Assembly: GCA_044361365.1 (NCBI GenBank) | Contig: JBIKIW010000041.1 | Span: forward strand, 1-12,899 | Source: JBIKIW01 sp044361365 | Lineage (GTDB): Bacteria; Patescibacteriota; JACMRA01 | Reading direction: 5' to 3' | DNA length: 12,899 bases | Part shown: positions 7,388 through 12,899 of the stretch, piece by piece | Layout of the letters: each line of letters starts with the position of its first letter | How positions within the stretch are numbered: the stretch's first letter is position 1 | Notes under the pieces: generated by a model | Told to the model about the DNA's origin: nothing | The model's database searches: none | Seen by the model: the letters and a program-made list of their open reading frames with translations, nothing else | Program-made: the position numbers and the translations under genes

Positions 7388-7549
7388 TTACAACTTAATA
7401 TAATTATACAAAATAATCCCGAAATAAATCAAGAGTATCAATATTCTGTAGAACCATAACACTGTGTTTTTGTTTTTAACCAGTCTATCTACTCCATATA
7501 TAGTTATATAGAGTAAAGATGTAATAAAAACTAAGATTCCAAAAGGCAT
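7388..7549 (-). CDS. Family A two-helix membrane hairpin protein (53 aa)
   Basis: Starts at ATG 7549, 6 nt after the TGA of the 71-codon gene upstream, and is followed after 3 nt by a family B gene. Two hydrophobic segments flank the loop DRLVKNKNTVLWFYR, which aligns with EKLVKDKYKVLYFK of the other family A proteins (shared LVK-K--VL-F). No function is recognised; the paired A-B order is the same as elsewhere in the array. Confidence 0.65.
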   Translation of the reverse strand: MPFGILVFITSLLYITIYGVDRLVKNKNTVLWFYRILILLIYFGIILYNYIKL

Positions 7550-7555
7550 GTTAAA

Positions 7556-7771
7556 TCAACCTCTTTTGCTCAAAAAAATTAAAGTTATGCTTACTAGATA
7601 AATCAGATTTAATAAAGCCAATCCGTTTTGATAAATTTTGAGCTTAGTTTCTAATTTATTCTTAAAATAAGGTAATAAAGCAATCGTTTGAATCAAGTTG
7701 GTAGCAAATATTATTGTGTAAATCAGATTATCTGTGAAAATTGCTGCTGTAGCTTGAAGGTTGTTGGGCAT
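7556..7771 (-). CDS. Two-helix membrane hairpin protein (71 aa), possible distant family A member
   Basis: The ATG at 7771 lies 8 nt after the stop of the upstream family B gene and is preferred over an in-frame TTG at 7807 that would overlap that gene. A short polar N-terminus (MPNNLQATAA) precedes two hydrophobic segments (about 15-34 and 50-67), with a basic loop between (FKNKLETKLKIYQNG). It may be a lengthened family A protein, but similarity is weak. Confidence 0.6.
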   Translation of the reverse strand: MPNNLQATAAIFTDNLIYTIIFATNLIQTIALLPYFKNKLETKLKIYQNGLALLNLIYLVSITLIFLSKRG

Positions 7772-7779
7772 ATCAAAAC

Positions 7780-7953
7780 TTAGGCCTGAGCAAGCCACCA
7801 CTGGCAAAAACCAATAATTACACTTACCAAGTAAATTCCAAACCTATAGTAGTTTAATTTATGCTTTTCAGGTACAAAAAGATTTTCTGAAGCTATCAAA
7901 AAGATTATTATAACTGGGGTACTATTGTAGATAAAGTTGATAAAAGATGTCAT
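7780..7953 (-). CDS. Family B two-helix membrane hairpin protein (57 aa)
   Basis: Its ATG at 7953 overlaps the TGA of the upstream family A gene (ATGA). It has a first hydrophobic segment with NSTPVIIIFLI, the loop FVPEKHKLNYYRF, a second helix, and the tail CQWWLAQA. It is the closest relative of the protein at 6699-6875. The two Trp near the membrane exit and the PEK loop are shared by all three family B copies. Confidence 0.7.
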   Translation of the reverse strand: MTSFINFIYNSTPVIIIFLIASENLFVPEKHKLNYYRFGIYLVSVIIGFCQWWLAQA

Positions 7954-8099
7954 AGTAGAAAAATTTCTAAGGTAAGTATTGCCAAATAACCTAAAGAAAC
8001 AGAGATTTTAAAGTACAAAACTTTATACTTATCTTTAACAAGTTTCTCACCCATTACTGTGACCAAGAAAATCGCTAAGATTACACTTGTTTTGTTCAT
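7950..8099 (-). CDS. Family A two-helix membrane hairpin protein (49 aa)
   Basis: Starts at ATG 8099 and ends with a TGA overlapping the next ATG. The protein is MNKTSVILAIFLVTV..., with a basic loop GEKLVKDKYK and a second hydrophobic segment ending IFLL. It lies 49 nt downstream of the four-helix membrane gene, with a decayed family B remnant in that gap. With the following family B gene it forms one of two near-identical A-B cassettes. Confidence 0.7.
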   Translation of the reverse strand: MNKTSVILAIFLVTVMGEKLVKDKYKVLYFKISVSLGYLAILTLEIFLL

Positions 8100-8140
8100 A
8101 TTTTACTGGATCTGAGCAAATCACCGATTTAAAGACTCCA
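8100..8140 (-). pseudogene. Decayed 3' end of a family B gene
   Basis: About 40 bp match the 3' end and downstream flank of the intact family B gene at 7214. In that frame the remnant reads LNR-stop-FAQI, where the intact gene has LNWWLAQI: one Trp codon has become Arg and the other TGA. The remnant sits just after the four-helix membrane gene. Confidence 0.55.
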
Positions 8141-8148
8141 AAAAGCCT

Positions 8149-8532
8149 TTATCTGGTCTTGAGTGTTGAAATTCCGTACTTTCTAAAAAATCTCTCTCGC
8201 ACAAACAAAAATCCAAAAAATAAGCCATTTACTATAAAAACAGACTGAGCTAAAAACTCAACCTGATTAGACTCCGTAGGCGGAACATCGTATTTTGTCC
8301 AAAGATAATAAAGTAAGCTGACGGAGATTATATTACAAATTAAGGCTAAATAATAGCTAAGATGAATCTTTTTTAGACTAAAAGGTAAGATACCAATCAA
8401 AAAGAGACTAACTACTGGTAGTAAAACCGTTCCCGACAAGATAAAATTTGAATATTGATCTTGAAAAAACCAAGAAATTATCAAGTTTAGGATGTTGAAA
8501 ACGAGGAAAATAATAATGTTATAGAATTTCAT
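8149..8532 (-). CDS. Four-helix integral membrane protein, unknown function
   Basis: The 127 residues hold four predicted helices (about 4-23, 30-51, 57-79 and 94-112) and a basic C-terminus (RERFFRKYG...). The ATG overlaps the TGA of the upstream gene as ATGA, so translation is probably coupled. Helices 2-3 with the intervening basic loop (LKKIHLSYY) faintly resemble the family B hairpins downstream (EKHKLNYY); this could be chance. As third gene behind the secreted DUF2599-like protein it may help export, retain or protect against that protein, but nothing in the sequence proves this. Confidence 0.75.
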   Translation of the reverse strand: MKFYNIIIFLVFNILNLIISWFFQDQYSNFILSGTVLLPVVSLFLIGILPFSLKKIHLSYYLALICNIISVSLLYYLWTKYDVPPTESNQVEFLAQSVFIVNGLFFGFLFVRERFFRKYGISTLKTR

Positions 8533-8813
8533 TTGTTTAGGATTTTTATTTTTTTAAACAACCATAGAGACGGCGAGACAATACAAATTATTGCAGTAAC
8601 TGTTTGAAAATAGCGAACTAACTCTAAAGTATTTAAATCGACACTGTTATTTTCAGTGTAATTTAACAAAAAAGCATCCATTAAAAAATTCAAACAACTA
8701 GCGATTAAAACATAAATACTTACACTTCTAATTTTTTTGTATTTTATACCAACAAGTACCCATAAAATAGATGTTAAAATTGAAAAAAATGGTAGGAAGT
8801 ATATTACAAACAT
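8529..8813 (-). CDS. Three-helix integral membrane protein, unknown function
   Basis: The ATG at 8813 lies 8 nt after the stop of the DUF2599-like gene. A TTG at 8834 in the same frame would overlap that gene by 13 nt and is less likely. The 94 residues contain helices at about 2-23, 31-50 and 70-86, with a basic loop KYKKIR after helix 1 and a basic C-terminus (FKKIKILNK). The stop codon overlaps the next start (ATGA). No family is recognised. The tight spacing places it in one operon with the secreted protein. Confidence 0.75.
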   Translation of the reverse strand: MFVIYFLPFFSILTSILWVLVGIKYKKIRSVSIYVLIASCLNFLMDAFLLNYTENNSVDLNTLELVRYFQTVTAIICIVSPSLWLFKKIKILNK

Positions 8814-8821
8814 ATAGTGTT

Positions 8822-9859
8822 TTACGGATTGCAACCCGCTCTGTACATAGCATTGAGTCCAACGTTAGGTCTCCATAAATCTAAATTCCATTCACTCTTG
8901 ACTATTATTGCCACTGGATTTGCGTAGTGACAGGTAAACTGATCCCTCATAGACCAATATTGACTCGTACCATACTGCTTATTCCAAACATAATAAAGAT
9001 TATAACCTTGATATGCATATGAAGAAGTCTTGAATAAAACTTGATTCCAGGCATCAGAATAGTCGGTACCTAAAAATCTTCCGCAATAAGTTGGGATAAC
9101 TCTTAGTGTCCAGCCTTGAGGATTTCTTACCCAAGAAGTTGTGGAAATCTGATCTCCACACCAAGTTGGATCAGCAGCAACAGGGAAAACAGCATCCTTG
9201 AGGTTAATATTTTGTCTGAGGATATTTCCTTTTTCGACGGTATACCAAGTTTTTAGATCTTTACCATTATTGTCTTTTGCCCAGGGTTTAGCGATTGCAA
9301 TTTTAGTTTCACCTTTTGCATTTTTAACAACTGCTCCAGCATTTTCAGTAATTTCTAATTTCTCACCTCTCCCGATCTCCACCGGGAAATCATAAAAATC
9401 CGGAGCTGAGCTGTCTTTTATGTTTATAACTTGTCTTATACCTCCGTCAATTGATTCTACTACTACATCTATTTTAGAGTTTTTACCTGAATAGACTACT
9501 TTGTTGTCCACAATGTCCACTGAGTCTAGCTCATTTTTGTTGGGTATGTTGATTGAAGTTTCTCCTTTATCTGCACTTGAAAGCTTTACTTTTTTGTTCT
9601 TTAAATCGAATTTAACTTTAAGGTCTTTTTGGTCAGAATTTAGTTCATTTTGGTCATTTTTGTTTCTTTCCAATTTTTGAGATTCGAGTTTTTGAGGGTC
9701 TTTTTGTTTTAGGTTGTCTAGGATTTTGGAAGTGTCTTTTTGTGATTTTTGGTTGATTTTTAGGTCTTTTGAGTCTTGGGCGTTGGCTGAAATTGGAGCT
9801 GTCAGAACTGATAGAGTCAAGACTAACACAGAGCAAGTGACTAAGAGAGGCTTAAACAT
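8822..9859 (-). CDS. Secreted protein with C-terminal DUF2599-like domain, intact copy
   Basis: A signal peptide (residues 1-27, cleavage expected after ANA) shows that this 345-residue protein is exported. It is followed by a Lys/Gln/Asp-rich, probably extended or coiled segment (28-90). A beta-rich domain (~100-230) carries VVYSGKNSKIDVVVE, VINIKDSSAPDFYDFPVEI, KPWAKDNNGKD and FPVAADPTW. This pattern is familiar from many actinobacterial secreted proteins (APWAKDANG... PVVADP). The C-terminal ~110 residues, with RDQFTCH, WNLDLWRP and GCNP, resemble DUF2599. Four cysteines (234, 259, 310, 343), conserved in the second copy, probably form two disulfides. No LPxTG or lipobox is visible. Two membrane genes follow with minimal spacing. 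The biochemical function of DUF2599 is not known to me. Confidence 0.85.
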   Translation of the reverse strand: MFKPLLVTCSVLVLTLSVLTAPISANAQDSKDLKINQKSQKDTSKILDNLKQKDPQKLESQKLERNKNDQNELNSDQKDLKVKFDLKNKKVKLSSADKGETSINIPNKNELDSVDIVDNKVVYSGKNSKIDVVVESIDGGIRQVINIKDSSAPDFYDFPVEIGRGEKLEITENAGAVVKNAKGETKIAIAKPWAKDNNGKDLKTWYTVEKGNILRQNINLKDAVFPVAADPTWCGDQISTTSWVRNPQGWTLRVIPTYCGRFLGTDYSDAWNQVLFKTSSYAYQGYNLYYVWNKQYGTSQYWSMRDQFTCHYANPVAIIVKSEWNLDLWRPNVGLNAMYRAGCNP

Positions 9860-9925
9860 AATGAGAATAATTTTGCACTAAAAAACAAAACAGTAAACCC
9901 AAAAATATTTTGTAAAGGTTGTCAA
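9402..9925 (-). repeat. Direct repeat, right arm
   Basis: Partner of the left arm at 6086-6609, in the same orientation. Recombination between the arms would remove or circularise a 3316-bp segment holding the membrane gene array. Confidence 0.9.
9860..9925 (-). promoter_or_regulatory. Conserved upstream segment of intact DUF2599-like gene
   Basis: Matches the leader of the left copy at 64 of 66 positions. TTGACA is at 9920-9925, just downstream of the stop of the EgtD-like gene, suggesting that the DUF2599 operon has its own promoter. A matching -10 at standard spacing is not evident. Confidence 0.4.
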
Positions 9926-9932
9926 TCGTTTC

Positions 9933-11132
9933 TTACCTATCCACCTCGCAGATCATCAACACCTCACTCTTATCGGCGGCTCGTGCCATAAAACTGATAC
10001 CCAAATTATTACCTCGAATTTCACTTATAAGATTGTCTAAATTATGGCTAAAATGATTCCAAACGGTTATTTCGTCGCCACTTTTAAAACTAACAATTTT
10101 AGTGCCAGCCTCTAAATTAAACTCTATATCTAAATCAATATTTAATCGCAAAACTTGGACTCTACTTTTACTTTTTTCATCGTATTTATTAATTCTTTCA
10201 AACATATCTGCGGTTATGCCCAAAAGGTTGGGAATCCAGGAAACCCCTTTTATTGTTAATGGATGTTCAGGAGTTTTAAAAGAAGACCTAAAACTTTCTA
10301 AATCTAATTTATTATCAAACATAAAATAATCATCCACACTCATGCTGTCATAAAAATTTCTAAAAACCCTACGACTATCATATACATTTCCAATAGTATA
10401 TCCCAAAAACAGGATTAGATTGCAGGAATTGTTGTCGGCTATTTTATTGGAAAAAAGTTTTTCTCGCAAAACCATATAATCCATGTCTCCAATTTCTGTT
10501 TCTACTGTCATTTGTGGATACCAGTCTTTAATATTTTTACTAATAATTTCTAACATTCTAGGGCTAATATCAATACCCGTATATTTTACTTCAAATTTAT
10601 TCTTTAAAAGAATTTCAATTAGTGATTTTAAACTATAACCATTACCGACACCCACATCAACTATATTGATTACATTGTATTTTCGAAGACTTTCTACCAG
10701 GTGTGGCAGAGATTCATCTAAAAGTTTGTTTCCAATTTTGGAAAGGTAGTTTTCTGATTTAAAAGTTTCTCTTATAAATTCGCCCCAAATATCAGCTCCT
10801 TCGTTTAGATAACTAAATTTAATTGGTATCATTTTAATCTCTTCCATTTTGGTGATCATTTCCACCAAGTTGCTGTAGCTAAAGATTTTATATAGCTCTG
10901 GATTTGGATTGACTTTTTGGTAGGAATTTTTATTGCGAAATTTGGAGGCTCTTTCTTTTAAGTTTAGTAGTTCGGATCGGTTGTGAGGATTGTCTATGAC
11001 ATACCATTTTTCGTTGCTCATTTCAAGTTGAAGGTTGTTTTCTTTATTCAAAGCTGAAGCAACCCACTTGCCTACTGAACCCCTAAAAACCTTATATTCT
11101 TCAGCAATCTGACTGTTTTTTAGTAACTTCAT
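9933..11132 (-). CDS. EgtD-like SAM-dependent methyltransferase with N-terminal helix-turn-helix-like segment
   Basis: The ATG at 11132 gives 399 residues. Residues 1-66 look like a small winged-helix or helix-turn-helix unit (SQIAEEYKVFRGSVGKWV, then a WYVID strand and a helix). From about 75 onward the protein resembles the Methyltransf_33 family that includes EgtD, the histidine N-alpha-methyltransferase of ergothioneine synthesis. SAM motif I is VDVGVGNGYS (158-167), the ribose-binding acid is D188 in GIDIS, and FLGYTIGN (242-249) matches the FxGSTIGNF signature of EgtD. No egtB, egtC or egtE partner is nearby, so the substrate may be something other than free histidine. No Shine-Dalgarno is visible. 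The DUF2599 operon follows on the same strand after 73 nt. The fold is clear; EgtD activity is not established. Confidence 0.8.
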   Translation of the reverse strand: MKLLKNSQIAEEYKVFRGSVGKWVASALNKENNLQLEMSNEKWYVIDNPHNRSELLNLKERASKFRNKNSYQKVNPNPELYKIFSYSNLVEMITKMEEIKMIPIKFSYLNEGADIWGEFIRETFKSENYLSKIGNKLLDESLPHLVESLRKYNVINIVDVGVGNGYSLKSLIEILLKNKFEVKYTGIDISPRMLEIISKNIKDWYPQMTVETEIGDMDYMVLREKLFSNKIADNNSCNLILFLGYTIGNVYDSRRVFRNFYDSMSVDDYFMFDNKLDLESFRSSFKTPEHPLTIKGVSWIPNLLGITADMFERINKYDEKSKSRVQVLRLNIDLDIEFNLEAGTKIVSFKSGDEITVWNHFSHNLDNLISEIRGNNLGISFMARAADKSEVLMICEVDR

Positions 11133-11279
11133 ATAAATTTAAAAGATAAAATTTCTTGACATTAGCTACAAATTTTGTTAATCGTAATACACAATTTTAT
11201 TTGGTGCAAAAAACTAACAACTGAAGGTTATTAATATTTTAGCCAATTTTTGTAATGCCATAATTTGTACACAAACAAT

Positions 11280-11537
11280 ATGATAAAGTCAACCCTTAAA
11301 CCTAAAAACCTAAAAAAGTCTGATAATCAAAAAAGAAAAATGGCTATGCAAAACATCCTTGAAAGGCTAAAAGATCTCGAATTAGCATTTTGTTTATCTC
11401 CAAAACTGACTGAAACTCAAACAGATCTACTTGTTCGAAAGTTCAAACGGATTGTCAAAGATTCTGATTTTTTGATGTACACTAAAAAGATAATAAAACG
11501 TGACGGGTCGTATTATTTGATCGATAGTGAGTTTTAA
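11280..11537 (+). CDS. Small basic hypothetical protein (85 aa)
   Basis: The ATG at 11280 is chosen over an in-frame TTG at 11265. The 85 residues comprise a Lys-rich N-terminus (about 1-20), a helical middle (MQNILERLKDLELAF and TETQTDLLVRKFKRIV) and a short C-terminal strand-like end (DGSYYLIDSEF). It has no membrane segment or signal peptide. The gene is transcribed divergently from the EgtD-like gene and converges on xer. I do not recognise it; the composition would suit a nucleic-acid-binding or small regulatory protein, which is a guess. Confidence 0.55.
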   Translation: MIKSTLKPKNLKKSDNQKRKMAMQNILERLKDLELAFCLSPKLTETQTDLLVRKFKRIVKDSDFLMYTKKIIKRDGSYYLIDSEF

Positions 11538-11613
11538 TTCTATTTCTAAACCTTTCGAATTTGTTGATTGATACCCCCACTGGCTCTAAAATCATACCTA
11601 CGTGCAATTTAAA

Positions 11614-12564
11614 CTATTTTTTCGCCTTCCTTTTACCAAAAACCCGTGTGTGAAGATCTTTTATCTGCCAATCAGTGATGTGGGTGTAGATCTGAGTGGT
11701 AGCTAAATTTGAATGCCCAAGTAAAGTTTGCACCGACCGTAAATCTCCACCTTCAAACAAAATCTTGGTAGCAAAACTGTGTCTTAGGGTGTGTGGCGTA
11801 ATGTGCTTATAAACCCCAAATCTGGTGGCGTAACTCTGAAGCATCATCTGCACCATTCTAGGAGTTAAATGGCTAAATTTGCGGGTATTTTTGGGAGTAT
11901 TTTTGGAAAAAGAAATAAACAAGTATGGATTTTGATCGTCACCACGCTCTTTTAGGTAGTCTTCTATAGCCTCAATCGCCACCGGTGCCAAAAAAGTAGT
12001 TCGCATTTTCCCACCCTTTCCTTCAATCAAAAGTTGACCATCTGGATGCTCCGAGTCGTGCTTGGTTAACTCCAAAACCTCCGAAAGTCTCAAACCCGAA
12101 CCGAACATAGTCAAAATCAAAGCCACATTTCGCTTTTTAATCACATCAACGTCCCTATTTGAATCTTTTAAAATCCCGCCAATTAGTTTTTGAACCTCAG
12201 CTTCTGTGAGATATTCGATTCTTCGCATTCTAGTCTTGGGTAATTCTAATCTGTCTGGATTTAGTACCACTGCTCCATTTTTGATCATAAATTTAAGAAA
12301 ACTTCGTAGCACCACGATTTGATACGACTGGCTTTTTAGATTCATTTTATCTTTTCTAAGAGTAGTTTTTTGGTATAAAAATTGTCTGTAGCCATTTACC
12401 ACGTCAAGGTCGATCATGTTGGTTTGTTCGATTTTCATTTTCTCCAAATACTCCCCAAAGCGTCCTAAGGTGTTTTGATAATTACGCACTGTATTGGCTG
12501 AATATTGCTTGGTAAGCTCACAATAAAGCATAAAATCCTCCATGTCACGACGAAATAAAGACAT
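11614..12564 (-). CDS. xer: Tyrosine recombinase of the XerC/XerD type
   Basis: A site-specific recombinase that in most bacteria resolves chromosome dimers at dif. The ATG at 12564 gives 316 residues, a normal length; an in-frame TTG at 12576 would sit almost on the predicted transcription start. The N-terminal SAM-like core-binding domain (about 5-95, with SANTVRNY) is followed by the catalytic domain. All catalytic residues are present (ATG numbering): R159 in GLRLSE, K186 in KGGKMR, H258 and R261 in HTLRH, H284 in GHSN and the nucleophile Y293 in IYTH. Many reduced genomes have one Xer protein instead of the XerC/XerD pair. No dif-like site was identified in the window, and the gene could also belong to a mobile element. 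Confidence 0.93.
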   Translation of the reverse strand: MSLFRRDMEDFMLYCELTKQYSANTVRNYQNTLGRFGEYLEKMKIEQTNMIDLDVVNGYRQFLYQKTTLRKDKMNLKSQSYQIVVLRSFLKFMIKNGAVVLNPDRLELPKTRMRRIEYLTEAEVQKLIGGILKDSNRDVDVIKKRNVALILTMFGSGLRLSEVLELTKHDSEHPDGQLLIEGKGGKMRTTFLAPVAIEAIEDYLKERGDDQNPYLFISFSKNTPKNTRKFSHLTPRMVQMMLQSYATRFGVYKHITPHTLRHSFATKILFEGGDLRSVQTLLGHSNLATTQIYTHITDWQIKDLHTRVFGKRKAKK

Positions 12565-12587
12565 ACAAATAATCAATTAAGAAGTAA

Positions 12588-12618
12588 ATTATACGAAATA
12601 AAAGCTGTTTTGTGTCAA
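12588..12618 (-). promoter_or_regulatory. Sigma70-type promoter of the xer gene
   Basis: Perfect TTGACA (12613-12618) and perfect TATAAT (12588-12593) boxes lie on the minus strand with a 19-bp spacer, slightly long. Transcription would begin near 12581, giving a leader of about 16 nt to the ATG at 12564 with no Shine-Dalgarno. Confidence 0.65.
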
Positions 12619-12787
12619 ATCAAAAAAAGTACTGTTCTAACTTTGAATAAATATTTCCATGTCACACAAAAAATCTGGGTCAGAGTTGGTTATCTTGGGA
12701 TTTTTATCGGGTATAACAATGTATCAATCTTTATACTAATTCCACTATTTATCGTTACAGTATATTAAACGCAAAAATTATTTAGAT

Positions 12788-12804
12788 CCTGAAACAAGTT
12801 CAGG
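12788..12804 (-). terminator. Short hairpin downstream of the transposase, possible weak terminator
   Basis: A 6-bp inverted repeat (CCTGAA / TTCAGG) around a 5-nt loop lies 15 nt past the transposase stop. The following minus-strand sequence is A/T-rich with a short T run (ATCTAAATAATTTTTG). The stem is short, so this could also be part of the element's end. Confidence 0.3.
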
Positions 12805-12819
12805 TTTGTATATGTCAAA

Positions 12820-12899
12820 TTATTCAGTGACAGAATTGAGCTTTTGATAAGGAGTCATGTTGTCTATTCCTTGATGCCTTCTGATATGATTGTAATAGC
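12820..12899 (-). CDS. Transposase with rve integrase core, C-terminal end only
   Basis: The frame enters from the right edge and ends at the TAA at 12820. The 25 visible residues, including YYNHIRRHQGIDNMTP, match the C-terminal signature of DDE transposases with an rve core (IS3/IS481-like: YN--RPH--L---TP---). The rest of the gene and the insertion-sequence ends lie outside the window, so the family cannot be fixed. The 241 bp between this stop and the xer promoter hold no convincing gene. Confidence 0.75.
   Translation of the reverse strand, partial: YYNHIRRHQGIDNMTPYQKLNSVTE

Larger units (their letters stand above)
6699..8099 (-). repeat. Tandem A-B cassette repeats (two closely related units plus one diverged)
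   Basis: The segment 6699-7021 and the segment 7780-8099 are homologous over ~320 bp at DNA level, each holding an overlapping A-B gene pair. A third, strongly diverged A-B pair occupies 7214-7549. The order and spacing show that the array grew by tandem duplication of a two-gene unit. Confidence 0.75.

Noticed and set aside
7556..7807. TTG start at 7807 for the 71-codon hairpin gene
   Set aside because: It would overlap the family B coding region in another frame and add a non-hydrophobic extension, while the ATG at 7771 has the usual array spacing of 8 nt.
6544..9925. CRISPR array or phage-like repeat region
   Set aside because: The repeats are coding paralogues of different lengths, with no short regular repeat-spacer pattern and no cas or phage genes.
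11156..11184. TTGACA on the plus strand upstream of the 85-residue gene
   Set aside because: No acceptable -10 hexamer lies 15-19 bp downstream, so a promoter cannot be supported.
12659..12739. 26-codon plus-strand frame with a hydrophobic segment
   Set aside because: Too short, no promoter, no paralogue and no ribosome binding site; unlike the hairpin genes nothing supports translation.

Overview
The window is AT-rich and densely packed. Most start codons lack an obvious Shine-Dalgarno sequence, and TAA, TAG and TGA all act as normal stops. The low GC, many small membrane genes, a membrane-anchored sortase, a single Xer recombinase and an unusually built lysyl-tRNA synthetase suggest a candidate-phyla-radiation (Patescibacteria) bacterium. 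No rRNA or other phylogenetic marker is present, so this is an inference.

Left part (1-4846): the 3' end of an unrecognised gene converges on a long class II lysyl-tRNA synthetase (lysS, minus strand). LysS has about 120 extra residues before its OB fold and a C-terminal DUF2000-like domain. Divergent from lysS, and sharing a compact intergenic region with overlapping promoters, is a two-gene plus-strand unit: a membrane-anchored FAM173-like methyltransferase and a sortase-fold protein whose catalytic Cys is Ser.

Middle part (4967-9925, all minus strand): an accessory region built from two copies of a gene for a secreted protein with a C-terminal DUF2599-like domain. The right copy (8822-9859) is intact and is followed closely by two multi-pass membrane genes. 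Next comes an array of at least eight very short genes (49-71 codons), each encoding a two-helix membrane hairpin. They fall into two families, here called A and B, often coupled by ATGA overlaps or gaps under 10 nt, with decayed fragments of the same families at both ends. The left DUF2599 copy (5443-6543) follows, with a GTG start and an in-frame TAA. It is followed by a small membrane-anchored gene that also carries an in-frame stop (TAG). The two DUF2599 copies share a 269-bp perfectly identical core at a 3316-bp offset, inside more diverged flanks, which points to duplication plus gene conversion. The array, its coupling to a secreted protein and its turnover make this the most novel part of the window. 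An effector/immunity-like or envelope-modifying system is possible but unproven.

Right part (9933-12899): an EgtD-like methyltransferase fused to an N-terminal helix-turn-helix-like segment, a small hypothetical gene on the plus strand, a complete XerC/D-type tyrosine recombinase with a strong promoter, and the 3' end of an rve-type transposase cut by the window edge. The last two fit a genomic region prone to rearrangement.
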